Shown: positions 1 to 7,759 of the stretch, piece by piece
Layout: each line of letters starts with the position of its first letter
Numbering within the stretch: position 1 is the first letter of the stretch
Assembly: GCA_003024985.2 (NCBI GenBank)
Contig: PXIH01S0026386.1
Strand: one strand, 5' to 3'
Length of the DNA stretch: 11,504 bases
Source of the DNA: Euperipatoides rowelli
Lineage: Eukaryota; Onychophora; Udeonychophora; Euonychophora; Peripatopsidae
Notes under the pieces: generated by a model
The model's input: only the letters and a program-made list of their open reading frames with translations
Told to the model about the DNA's origin: nothing
Databases searched by the model: none
Made by a program: the position numbers and the translations under genes

Positions 1-718
1 TGACAAATTTAAACGCTATAATTAATAAAACTATAGAATTTTCGACCAAGGTATGGATTAAAAGGGATAAAGGTGTGTGTGTGGGGGGGGGGGGGCAGTG
101 GGCAGCAAGAATATTTTCCAATCTCATAACATAGGTACAGTGTAATGTGTGTGTAAAATATTCTTGGCTTTATACTGTAGGTACTGTGACTCGCAGACAA
201 AGTGATAACATTAGGCTGGTAATTTTTCATGCAGAACAATTATGTGAACCAATTTAATTAATATATAGAATGATTTTGCTTAGTTATGTTTGGCAAAATG
301 TGACTAACCCTTTCCACTCCAATTATTTTAATATATGGTTTTGTTTAATTTGTTATACTCCAATTTTTTTTTTTTTACATGATTGCAATCTTTTAAATCC
401 CCTGATTTTAATTTTAGTTTTTTTTAAAAACCATTGAAATTGATATGATTAAAAACAAATATATTTTAGTCCTTTTGAACATAAATATGACTAATTTCAA
501 GCATTTTTGAGGCTAACAATGTAACAATGATTGTTAAATTGTAAAGAAAAAAATGTTGATTTTCAATCGACAGTGGCGTGTATGATAAAATTTTTAATGA
601 TATAATCGACAATGGAGTAGAAAAGGTTAATGAAATAGAAACGTTCATGCTAGTACTATAGATCTTTTTGTGAAACTTTGCATTATTTCTAACTAGCCTA
701 CTGTACAAGTTACATCAT
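1..718. other. AT-rich non-coding stretch
   Basis: I see no gene here. The stretch is AT-rich with T and A runs (for example a T run near 365-376 and another near 419-425). The only notable item is the GT/G tract listed separately. The longest open frames, both on the minus strand, have low-complexity compositions (rich in F, Y, I, S, T and P) expected of random AT-rich DNA and match no family I recognise. The TACTGTA and TAGCCTA words frequent elsewhere in the window also occur here, near 172-180 and 695-705. Confidence 0.6.
72..95. repeat. GT microsatellite followed by a G13 tract
   Basis: A short GT run (about 72-82) passes directly into thirteen consecutive G residues (83-95). It is preceded at 51-61 by GTATGGATTAA, which recurs in inverted orientation next to the C13 tract at 930-942. 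Such tracts vary in length and are error-prone in sequencing, so the exact count should not be trusted. Confidence 0.9.
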
Positions 719-929
719 CAGGGGTGATTTTTTCGAGTGGGCGCAATGAGCGTGTACCCAGGGCCTCCAATTTACAAGGGCCGCACACCTAAAAAAACTG
801 TTTTAAATTTTTGATATGGTATGCACAGACCATTTGTAAGTTTTATCTATGTTAATAAATATTAGTTAGTGGTCTACCCCTAAAAAAAAGTATTTTTTAT
901 TTCTATAATGCAGTGTTTGTTTATTTATT

Positions 930-942
930 CCCCCCCCCCCCC
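930..942. repeat. C13 homopolymer tract
   Basis: Thirteen consecutive C residues follow TTTATTTATT and are followed by ATTAATCCATAC. The motif TTAATCCATAC (944-954) is the exact reverse complement of GTATGGATTAA at 51-61, beside the G13 tract. The two tracts thus form an inverted pair about 850 bp apart. Confidence 0.9.
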
Positions 943-1320
943 ATTAATCCATACTGCATTATTTATAACAGATATTTATTACATTCCAGTTATACAACAA
1001 ATATCAAAATATTTTTAGGGTTAACTTCTCTTTTGAGACAAAAGTTTTTTTTACAATAGCCTATTAAAGTTTCAATATTAAAATGAGATATAACTACGAA
1101 CTCTAATAAAATGGAAAGTATTAATTAGCTGGAATTATCCTATATAAATTACAATAAGTAAAAAGTGTTTCTTGGAAGTAGTGTCAACTTTTTTCCAATG
1201 TTGGAAAAAGTAGTCAGTTTCTGGAGCAATTTACTCACAGTAAGTTCAGGAACTGACTATTGTTTCTAGCAGTAAAAAAGAATTTGCATTTAATAGCCTC
1301 CAAATTTACTTTTATTTAAA

Positions 1321-1445
1321 AAAAATTCCACCAGCGCTCTGCCCCTGGACCCCACTGGGGTTTTTCCCCCAGACCCCCTTCTGGGCTAGGGGGAGGCCAT
1401 ATTTGTTTTGTGCCCAGGGCCAAAAAAAGTCTAAATCCGCCCCTG
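1321..1445 (-). mobile_element. GC-rich terminal segment of the candidate hAT-like repeat
   Basis: This 125-bp segment stands out against its AT-rich surroundings. Read on the minus strand it starts CAGGGGCGGATTTAGAC and continues with GGCCCTGGGCAC, then C/G blocks that can pair, such as CCCCACTGGGG and CCCCCAGA with TCTGGG. Short GC-rich, self-complementary ends of this wording are typical of high-copy interspersed repeats. It could be an independent fragment, not the partner of the left end at 719. Confidence 0.6.
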
Positions 1446-1729
1446 ACCACATAACACAAGCAAGAGTTGTGATAATTCCAAGGATATTATTATATAACAA
1501 AACTAAGAAGAAAAACTAATAATTTCATAACTGATATGAGGGTATTAATTATTACCATAATATATGTAAAAGAAATTGTACACTTTAACATGTTTTTCGT
1601 ACAATTGTAAACAAAATTTATTTTTCATAAACTGTACAGATAAATTGTTAAAGTATGAACGTATTATGATACGTTTGATTTCAAACTGCTTTTGTTCATT
1701 TTTATCTTACTAATACTATTATTCTTTGT
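1446..1729. other. AT-rich spacer with short inverted repeats
   Basis: No gene is visible. Two short inverted repeats are present: AATTGTAC (1574-1581) pairs with GTACAATT (1599-1606), and AACGTAT (1658-1664) pairs with ATACGTT (1669-1675). The stretch may hold the 3' untranslated tail of the minus-strand LINE that ends near 1730, but no poly-A or simple-repeat tail marks its edge. Confidence 0.45.
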
Positions 1730-2610
1730 TCACTGTTCAACCCCTCACTTGTATTGCTTGTGGCTTTTCACTTTTCTGTGATCCTGTTCTTACTACAAAT
1801 TTGGCCTTGTTCCAGTATTGTTCATTTAAACTTTCTTGTTTGGATTTTACTTCTTCAGCTTTTTCTTAACACCTCCCGTTCTGTATCATTTTTTGTCTTC
1901 AATTTTTCTTCTTTCTTTTTTTTGCTTTTGATGTGCCTAAAAACTTGCTGTCTTAGACTCTTCCCCCTCAAAGAAAACTTTGGATGATTTCTTTTTTGTC
2001 CTGGAGTTTGTTCTTGACTATTTCTGTCCAACCTTCTGGTGGACTTTGGAATTTTTTTAGTTATCTCTTTAGGCAGTCATTCCAGATGAAGCAAGATCTT
2101 CCTACCTTCTTGTAAGTAGCTATGAGACTTGATGCTGCTCTTATTTTCCCTGTGGATGATGTGAGTCGAATATATTATTTTGTGTATCATGATTTTTTTT
2201 ATTGATCGTTTTTCCTTGTAGTAATTTTGCAGTACGGTGTTTGGGTGGGATCTTTCAACATCTTTGTGTAATCATTTGCATTATTTCATTTTCTGTCTCA
2301 GGGATCATATTTGCTTTTGTCATTGCTACTATCTTAAGACCATGTAGTGCTGTGGGAGCTATTACTGTGTTGTATAAAGTACTTTACCTATAATAATTAA
2401 TCATGCTGTACATTGCTTAATAGGGTTTACTTGTATTTAGATTGATATAATGGTCCCTAGATATTTCAGTGAAATTGCTCTATTAAACTTGAAATCTCCC
2501 ATCTTATGTAGCTCTGTTTGTGTTATCCTCCATTTGATATCATGGATACTTTATCATAATTTGGCATTTCTTCCAAATGAGTTTCATCCCTAGCCAAATG
2601 ATTAAACATA
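1730..2610 (-). mobile_element. Decayed RTE-like LINE, C-terminal reverse transcriptase remnant
   Basis: Translating the minus strand and allowing frameshifts recovers, in the expected order, the region after the catalytic core of a LINE reverse transcriptase. NYDKVSMISN (near 2534-2563) corresponds to the N-x-x-KT-x-x-M-x-SN stretch. KMGDFKFNRA and KYLGTIIS (2440-2506) match the family's G-x-F-x-F...KYLG-x-I block. LYNTVIAPTALHG and AMTKA (2312-2377) match the Y-x-x-VI-x-P...YG segment. GWTEIVKNKLQ (near 2000-2033) resembles the conserved tryptophan region near the C-terminus, and a stop follows at 1730-1732. Stops and frameshifts lie between the blocks. The stretch between KYLGTIIS and LYNT is shorter than usual, suggesting a deletion. 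The YADD catalytic box is absent, so this is a truncated fossil. The RTE-like assignment rests on the KYLGTIIS-type wording and is tentative; reverse transcriptase origin is much surer. Confidence 0.75.
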
Positions 2611-4689
2611 CAACAACCAATTGATTTTTTATAAGTTATTTAAAACAGCTAAATCACCACATTGTATACTATACTGAAATAATTGATAGAAAAAAATTTA
2701 CTAAAACAATTGATAACTACGACAGAAGGCCATTATCTAAATAAAATAAAAAAAAATTAAAAAACATGTGTTAAAAAAAAAAAAAAACATGATTATAGGC
2801 AATTCCCTTCCTCCGTCCCTCTTAATTAATAAAAGCATTTTCTTGGTAGATTTTGTGCCAGGTGGAAATAAAAATTAAATCCTGATAATAAAAGGACCAG
2901 TGACCCATATTCTAAATCATTAAACAGAAAAGCTGGAATTGTTATAGAATTGATATAGGATAATCAAAATATAGGCAATTACAGTAAGCAAAACCTAAGC
3001 TTCAAAACCAGCTTTTCCTAACACCTGTGTGGACCATTTGTGGTTTAGGAGTGTTTTGTGAGTTTTGAACAAATATATATAAAAAAACCAAATGCTTAGA
3101 TCTTAAAAAAAAAAAAATTGGTGTGGTCTCTGGTGATTGTAAAAAAAAATTTAAGTTAAACATTTTGAATGCTGTTCAAAACATTTTTTTAATTTCTTAA
3201 ATAGAGCCCTGTTGGGGTAAGAGTTTTCTTTCTTTTTCAGTCAGTCATTTTTTTCTTTTCGTCAAATGTCTTTACATAGATGGAGATTGGCCATGCCACA
3301 CAGAGCTAATTGAATTTAGAATAAATAGGCATGGTATACAGAAACCTCTTCTAATGATGATTAAAATACATGGAGATTTCTTAATATATTACCATATATT
3401 TTTTTAAAATGATGTGCCCCATACTGGAGGTCAAACAAAGCCAAAGCCTCAATTTGCTCTTCTTGTGAATGGTGTATTAAAACACCATTAAAGTCATTTG
3501 TTTCTGCTCTTTATGACCACATTCACCTATAAAATTGATCAAAAGTAAGCCATTATCATTTAGATCATTAGAAAATTTATAAGCAAAACAAAGGCAATGT
3601 CATTTCAAGACAGCCATTCCTTAACAGTTTATTCTAGCCTAACTAATTTAATTGATGTTAAATTTTAAAGATTTTAAAAAAAAAAACACATTACCCAAAT
3701 CAATAAAATATAAACAATCATTTCTTTGCTAATATTTTTGAGATAAGAAAATTATGTTTAATAAAACAAATTCAGGAAGAGAATAAAGTTTTCCCCACAA
3801 AGTTTTAAGATGGAAATTTTAACTCCATTTAAAAAAATGATACCCTGCTTTGAAAACCTGTCCCTTTTTCTGCCGCTTTATCAATGAAGAGTGGGTATAT
3901 GAGTGGGTGTCAACATTTTGACCTGTATAACTAACAAAACTTCTCCTCCTCTGCATTTTTTTTTTAATCTGTCTATAGTATAAAGCGAGTGTATCATTTC
4001 ATAAGACTTTGAAAAGATTAAACAGATTAAAGTGAACTGAGTTTTCTTAGACTCATCTAAAATAGGCTTCAGATAATATAATTATTTTATTTAGAAAATA
4101 CAGTAGCTATATTTCAGGAAAAGTTTAATTTAATTTTAAAAATTTTAAACTGCTAAACAAACATCCTATATGAAGGCTTAATTAGAATAATTAAAAAAAA
4201 AAACAATTATGATATCTAAAAATATAAGGCAGCTTAGGCTAACATTAAAAATTGAATTTAAGTCCAAACATGTTAACATAGAGAGTTAACAGTACAGGAA
4301 TAGTTACAGGTTTAGCTATTAAAAAAAATCTCTATAAATAAAATCTAAAAATGTAATTCAGTCCCGACTAAATTCTTAAATTCACATTTGATATCATAAC
4401 AACTATCAAATTAACTTTCTTAAAAACTATTAATTTAAAGAAAATACAACTTAAAAATGAAATTCATGCTTTGAAAATATATTATGCAGTAGGCTATTTA
4501 CATGTAAAATAATAAGAAAAGTCCTATTTCCCCAAATTTAAAATCTATAAAGTCATCAATTTTTTTGTTACTAGAAATTTATTCATGAAATGACGCTAAT
4601 CTTGATGTATAATAGAATTGCAACACAGTTACAAGATATAAATATATTTCTATTAAATGGTAAAATACTCTAATATTGTATACTTGGAA
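2611..4689. other. Long AT-rich stretch without recognisable gene
   Basis: I find no coding motif, RNA gene or element end that I can support. It is dominated by A and T runs, including a 15-base A run at 2773-2787. It contains a perfect 8-bp hairpin at 3468-3489, an imperfect longer hairpin at 3001-3069, and a pyrimidine-rich splice-acceptor-like TTTCTTTCTTTTTCAG ending near 3240 whose downstream frame closes after about a dozen codons. The words TAGGCTA and TACAGTA recur here as elsewhere. It is best read as intergenic or intronic DNA. Confidence 0.55.
3468..3489. repeat. Perfect 8-bp hairpin
   Basis: AATGGTGT (3468-3475) and ACACCATT (3482-3489) are exact reverse complements around the 6-base loop ATTAAA. 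No U run follows on either strand, and the pairing does not extend outward, so neither a terminator nor a microRNA precursor is supported. It may be chance in such a long AT-rich stretch. Confidence 0.5.
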
Positions 4690-5268
4690 CAATTATACCG
4701 GTATCTAAATTTAAAATATAAATCCATTTAAATTCTTACAGACCAATAACCATAATACCGTACCAAAAGCTTCTAAGATTTGTGAAAAAAATCCTAAATT
4801 TGATAAATGAATGGTTAGAAACTTCATCTATTCGCCCAAATTTTTTACTTATTCTTGAGGGTTTTTAAAAAAATAAATTCATACAGATGTAATATTTATG
4901 GATTTAAAAGGAGCCTTTGATTCAGTTCAGCACGGCTAAACAATTAAATTTGATAGCCCACATTTTTAATAAAATGGGCTAAGAATTTCTTACTAGATAT
5001 AAATATAAGAATATAGTAAATGGAACTACAGTATGTCTAAAATAAATATCGTAAATATAGGACTTCAACAAGGTTCTCCATTATCAGCTTATTTAACTTT
5101 TATAGGCTATGATTGATTTTCCAATAATGAATAACTTTACATAGCACATGCAGATGACATTAAAATCTACAAACATATAAATTCAATGGAAGTCTGTATT
5201 GAACTACAAAATGATTTAAACATACTATTGAATTAGTTAAATAAAAATAATTTGGAGACCAATCTAAC
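4690..5268 (+). mobile_element. Jockey/CR1-like LINE reverse transcriptase remnant, 5' segment
   Basis: Plus-strand translation with frameshifts gives the catalytic half of a LINE reverse transcriptase. IPVSKFK (about 4699-4719) is followed by NSYRPITIIP (4731-4760), the NYRPISILP signature at the start of the domain. VIFMDLKGAFDSVQH (4889-4933) is motif A with its catalytic aspartate. GLQQGSPLSAYL (near 5060-5095) is the Q-G-x-P-L-S motif. AHADDIKIYKHINSMEVC (5144-5197) is motif C, with both aspartates kept but H where Y or F normally precedes ADD. ELQNDLN and NKNNLETNL follow in the usual order. Stops after SVQH, after NKMG and elsewhere, plus at least two frameshifts, show it is dead. It is cut at 5268 by a DNA transposon, and homology resumes after 6514. 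Confidence 0.88.
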
Positions 5269-5294
5269 TAGTGCTGGACCAATAAAATAATTAT

Positions 5295-5327
5295 CCGATT
5301 ACCGATTAATCGGCCGATTACCGATTA
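5295..5327. repeat. Subterminal CCGATTA cluster of the hAT-like element
   Basis: Four CCGATTA words occur within 33 bp (starting at 5295, 5302, 5314 and 5321). They include the perfect 12-bp palindrome CCGATTAATCGG at 5302-5313. The opposite end of the element has the same vocabulary at 6473-6504 (AATCGGCC, ACCGATTACC, GATAATCGG). Paired subterminal repeats are usual binding sites for hAT transposases. Confidence 0.8.
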
Positions 5328-6320
5328 AATTTTTAATTTATTAAAGCATACATTCCACTCAGTTCAATTATTTATTTAAGCTGTTTATTTATTGTAGCTA
5401 AAGTTAATGAAATCTATTTATTTATTGCAACTGTTTTACTTCAAGGCATAATATGGAAGCCTGAATTATAATTACAGTATATCACACACATATAAAAAAA
5501 TGTCTTCACTGGTATAATAAATTCTACTACTCAATTTATTTTATAAGAATACATACAGTACATTAATTTTAATCACGACCCTTATCCAAAAGAAAAACAT
5601 GTTTCTTGACTGCATAATTAACCAAATTTAAATTACATAGACTAAACAAAAAGTTTTATTAAGTTTATGTCCTAGAGAAGACAGACAGACATTTCAATTG
5701 ACTAAAATCTGATGCTGTAGAAAGGGGGCTCATATTATATTCAATAAGTGCTTTCCAGTCAAGAGAACACATTTAAAAAAAGCTATATACTTGCTGATGC
5801 TAAATCGGCTATATTAGATGATTTTTTTTTTTAACATATTGGAACATTTTAATAGCCTATACCAGTGTAAAGATTTTGTTCTGTCTGCCAAGCCTGGGCA
5901 CTTTTACAATTATAAAATTCTAGAAAAAAAAATTATAATAATTACTGTTATTTTCTTAAATGTATTAAAACAAATAAAATAGTTTTTAGTCATAAAATAT
6001 ATTTTTAAACTTAAAAAAAAAAAAAAAGGCCAATATTTTATTTTACATTTTATTGCTAAATAATGAAGTAAAAAAAGAAAAAAATCTGCTTAAAATTAAG
6101 GAGGGAAAATAAATGCAACATTTTTTAAAATTATTTTAATGCTTTGTTTTTTGTCCAATTATTATCTCTATATATTAATACGTGAAGGGAAAACTTTGGA
6201 TCCCTTTTTAAGCATATTGGGCGCACAGAGGAGTTTGAGATTTGGCAGAGTTAAAGTTTATATGGAGAGGGAGTGCAATGAGCTAAAATTTATGTATAAA
6301 ATTAAAACATTCATTGTTTA

Positions 6321-6426
6321 GCATTGTGTCGGCTTTTTTTACAAAGGAGTGGCGGCTTTTTACAAAGGAAATTAGCGTTGTGCTGCTTTTTACAAAGGAG
6401 TGGCGGCTTTTTACAAAGAAAATTTT
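6321..6426. repeat. Two-copy tandem repeat with CGGCTTTTTACAAAG half-units
   Basis: Two units of about 53 bp lie head to tail (6321-6374 and 6375-6426). They begin GCATTGTGTCGGC and GCGTTGTGCTGC respectively, and each contains two copies of a G-C-TTTTT-ACAAAG half-unit joined by GAGTGGCG. The array lies about 90 bp inside the right end of the hAT-like element and could be a further set of subterminal protein-binding repeats. Confidence 0.85.
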
Positions 6427-6514
6427 CTTATTTGTCGAATTTCGATCAACACTAGATTACTAGTTATAACTAATCGGCCAATTACCGATTACCTCGATAA
6501 TCGGTCCATCTCTA

Positions 6515-6739
6515 GACAAAACTTATGTCTAAAGGTAACAACCCCAGGTTCTTATATAACTAGAAAATTAATATTGAAATCAAAAAAGTATCTTCACTCA
6601 CAGATTCGGGAATAATTTTCGATAACAAATTCATGTTTTTAAAACATACAGTATATTAAAACAGGACAAAAATTTAGAATAATTAAAAACTTTATAAAAT
6701 TCTTAGACCCCATTTCTTTCAGAACTACAGTATATGATA
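6515..6739 (+). mobile_element. Jockey/CR1-like LINE remnant, middle segment
   Basis: This is the continuation of the LINE interrupted at 5268. The plus strand gives CLKVTTP, where the family has a K-C-K-V-x-x-F block, then DSGIIFDNKFMFLKH (6603-6647), equivalent to the K-DLG-V-x-FD-x-x-L-x-F-x-x-H block. NFIKFLDPISFRTTVYD (within 6664-6740) follows and matches the FTDP-x-x-L-R-x-L-Y region. The blocks are in two frames and a stop follows LKHTVY. The segment ends exactly where a TA dinucleotide and the CAGT end of a MITE begin. Confidence 0.82.
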
Positions 6740-6741
6740 TA

Positions 6742-7067
6742 CAGTAAAAGTCCGAAAATCCGGACTGATTGGGGATTTGGTCAAGCCGGATTATCGGATT
6801 TTCAGGCAGTACTTTAAAAATTCAAATTTAAGGAATAAAGAAGAGATTAACAGGTTAAATTTTATTTAAAAATAAAAATATGATTAAACAATTAAAAAAG
6901 GAAGTTATTTCATACAAAATAAATATTTAATTTTGTTTTATTTATAAAATACAACAGTAAGACACAATATAATTGAACTATTTGCAGTATTTTTATGATG
7001 AATCTATTCAAAATGGCTGCCACTATCTAGTCCGGATTTCTGGTATCCGGTTTTTGGACTTGAACTG
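6742..7067. mobile_element. Pogo-like MITE, 326 bp, with TA target duplication
   Basis: The left end CAGTAAAAGTCCGAAAATCC and the reverse complement of the right end, CAGTTCAAGTCCAAAAACC, form a terminal inverted repeat of about 20 bp with three differences and a one-base gap. TA flanks both ends (6740-6741 and 7068-7069), the target duplication of Tc1/mariner and pogo elements. CAGT termini and CCGGAT-rich subterminal sequence favour the pogo/Tigger branch. The interior is AT-rich and has no transposase frame, so it is non-autonomous. It sits in the C-terminal part of the plus-strand LINE, whose homology appears to resume after it. Its ends are better preserved than the LINE, consistent with a later arrival. 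Confidence 0.87.
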
Positions 7068-7069
7068 TA

Positions 7070-7180
7070 GGCCTACTGTAAATTCAACTTAGCCTTTATG
7101 GAAATAGTATTAAATAGGCTATACTGTATGTATAAAAATAAACCACATAGGCATAGACAAAGCTTGCAGATCAATCACTC
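7070..7180 (+). mobile_element. Jockey/CR1-like LINE remnant, 3' segment
   Basis: Beyond the MITE the plus strand reads FNLAFMEIVLNRLYCMYKNK followed by HRHRQSL, starting at 7083. This fits, loosely, the family's LEYAS-x-VWNP-Y-x-x-x-x-x-x-I-x-RIE-x-VQ segment, which is what should follow the middle segment. The match is position-by-position but weak, so this piece is less certain than the other two. A long open stretch continues to about 7255 without a motif I can name. No 3' end or poly-A tail is identifiable. Confidence 0.5.
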
Positions 7181-7600
7181 GTTTGTTTCCTTTCCATTTC
7201 TCTAGTGTCTGTCATTTTTCACTATTTAATTATATGTTGTTAATACATGTCAGGATTTTGTGCTAATTAATTATAGCCTAGCCTAAGTATTAAATATTTT
7301 TACATAGGCCTATAACAAATTGCATACATGAAAGAAAATATTATGAAAATAAAATATTCCCTTAATTTTCAGAGAGTAAAGTAGCCTATATTTTAAAAAA
7401 ATAATCAAAAACATAGAAGGTAGAACATGTGCATATATCCTATTATCAATGAAAAAAAATGACTGCAAAAAAAATGATAATTTCTAAATTTGAGTGGGTT
7501 TTCCTCTCTCATCTTTTTATTAAGAATAATTTCAAGTGTATTTATATATTTAAAAAAAAAAAGGAAAGTTTTTTTTTTGTAATATTCTCTACACTTTTAG
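7181..7600. other. AT-rich stretch without gene
   Basis: No gene is visible. It holds a TAGGCCTA palindrome at 7305-7312, TAGCCTAGCCTA-like words near 7275, and A/T homopolymers near 7551-7578. The first part may still be the tail of the plus-strand LINE. Confidence 0.45.
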
Positions 7601-7653
7601 CCTTCTTTTGCTGAGTGTGCCACTTTGTAACCGGGGACGTGTCTATAGGATGA

Positions 7654-7753
7654 TTTATTCTAGATGCAGTGGTGGTGGTTAGAATTTTAGGTTGGCACCT
7701 TCACAGCTGGGTTTAGGAATCCGAGCTTTTCTGCTGTAGATGAGCTCATATTC
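7654..7753 (-). other. Possible terminal exon with poly-A signal (speculative)
   Basis: On the minus strand, TTTTACATTTCTAATTTAG is a plausible splice acceptor and is followed from 7753 by an open frame of 24 residues, EYELIYSRKA then RIPKPSCEGANLKF, and a stop at 7679-7681. A second frame, NMSSSTAEKLGFLNPAVKVPT, is also open, to a stop at 7687-7689. A canonical AATAAA (7654-7659 on the plus strand as TTTATT) lies 20 nt past the first stop. The composition is less AT-biased than its surroundings. I recognise neither peptide, and acceptor, short frame and AATAAA can all arise by chance in AT-rich DNA. No upstream exon is demonstrated. Confidence 0.25.
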
Positions 7754-7759
7754 CTAAAT

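Larger units (their letters stand above)
719..1445. mobile_element. Candidate non-autonomous hAT-like DNA transposon
   Basis: The left end reads CAGGGGTGATTTTTTCG and the right end, reverse-complemented, reads CAGGGGCGGATTTAG. CAGGGGCGGAT-type ends are common on non-autonomous hAT-like repeats in animals. Both ends carry a CCCAGGGCC-like palindrome close inside (near 757-766 and 1413-1421). The 727 bp between the ends have no transposase coding, only AT-rich DNA plus a C13 tract. A clean 8-bp target duplication is missing: TACATCAT lies on the left and ACCACATA on the right. The two ends may therefore belong to separate copies, or the duplication has decayed. The open frame at 1312-1500 on the minus strand is a chance reading of this repeat. 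Confidence 0.45.
5269..6514. mobile_element. Non-autonomous hAT-like DNA transposon inserted in the LINE
   Basis: The left end begins TAGTGCTGGACCAAT and the right end, reverse-complemented, begins TAGAGATGGACCGAT; TAGRGMTGSACCGAT-type ends are characteristic of hAT-like elements. Just inside both ends are clusters of CCGATTA words, as expected of subterminal transposase-binding repeats. The 8 bp beside each end, AATCTAAC and GACAAAAC, agree at only four positions, so any target duplication has decayed. The insertion is confirmed independently because the LINE reading frame stops at the left edge and continues beyond the right edge. The 1246-bp interior is AT-rich and shows no transposase domain I recognise, so it is a deleted or non-autonomous copy. 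The right third carries a tandem CGGCTTTTTACAAAGG array. The 60-codon frame at 6139-6321 lies in this element and is not a convincing gene. Confidence 0.78.

Noticed and set aside
9-239. 76-codon minus-strand frame
   Set aside because: It runs through the G13/GT tract (giving P and HT runs), has no recognisable motif, and its length is expected by chance.
466-708. 80-codon minus-strand frame
   Set aside because: Composition is rich in S, L, T and I as expected of random AT-rich DNA; no domain is recognisable.
1754-1987. 77-codon plus-strand frame rich in F and L, membrane-like
   Set aside because: It is the antisense of the minus-strand LINE C-terminal remnant; lysine-rich coding read backwards gives F/L-rich sequence.
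2202-2393. 63-codon plus-strand frame with hydrophobic stretches
   Set aside because: It is antisense to the LINE block containing LYNTVIAPTALHG and AMTKA, which is the meaningful reading.
3225-3285. Splice acceptor with downstream exon
   Set aside because: The pyrimidine tract and CAG look good, but the downstream frame closes after about a dozen codons and nothing nearby supports a gene.
6139-6321. 60-codon plus-strand frame
   Set aside because: It lies in the hAT-like element, in a block that looks like non-coding interspersed repeat, and no transposase motif is present.
6400-6615. 71-codon plus-strand frame
   Set aside because: It begins in the hAT-like element's tandem array and runs across its right end into the LINE, so it is a chance fusion and not a gene.
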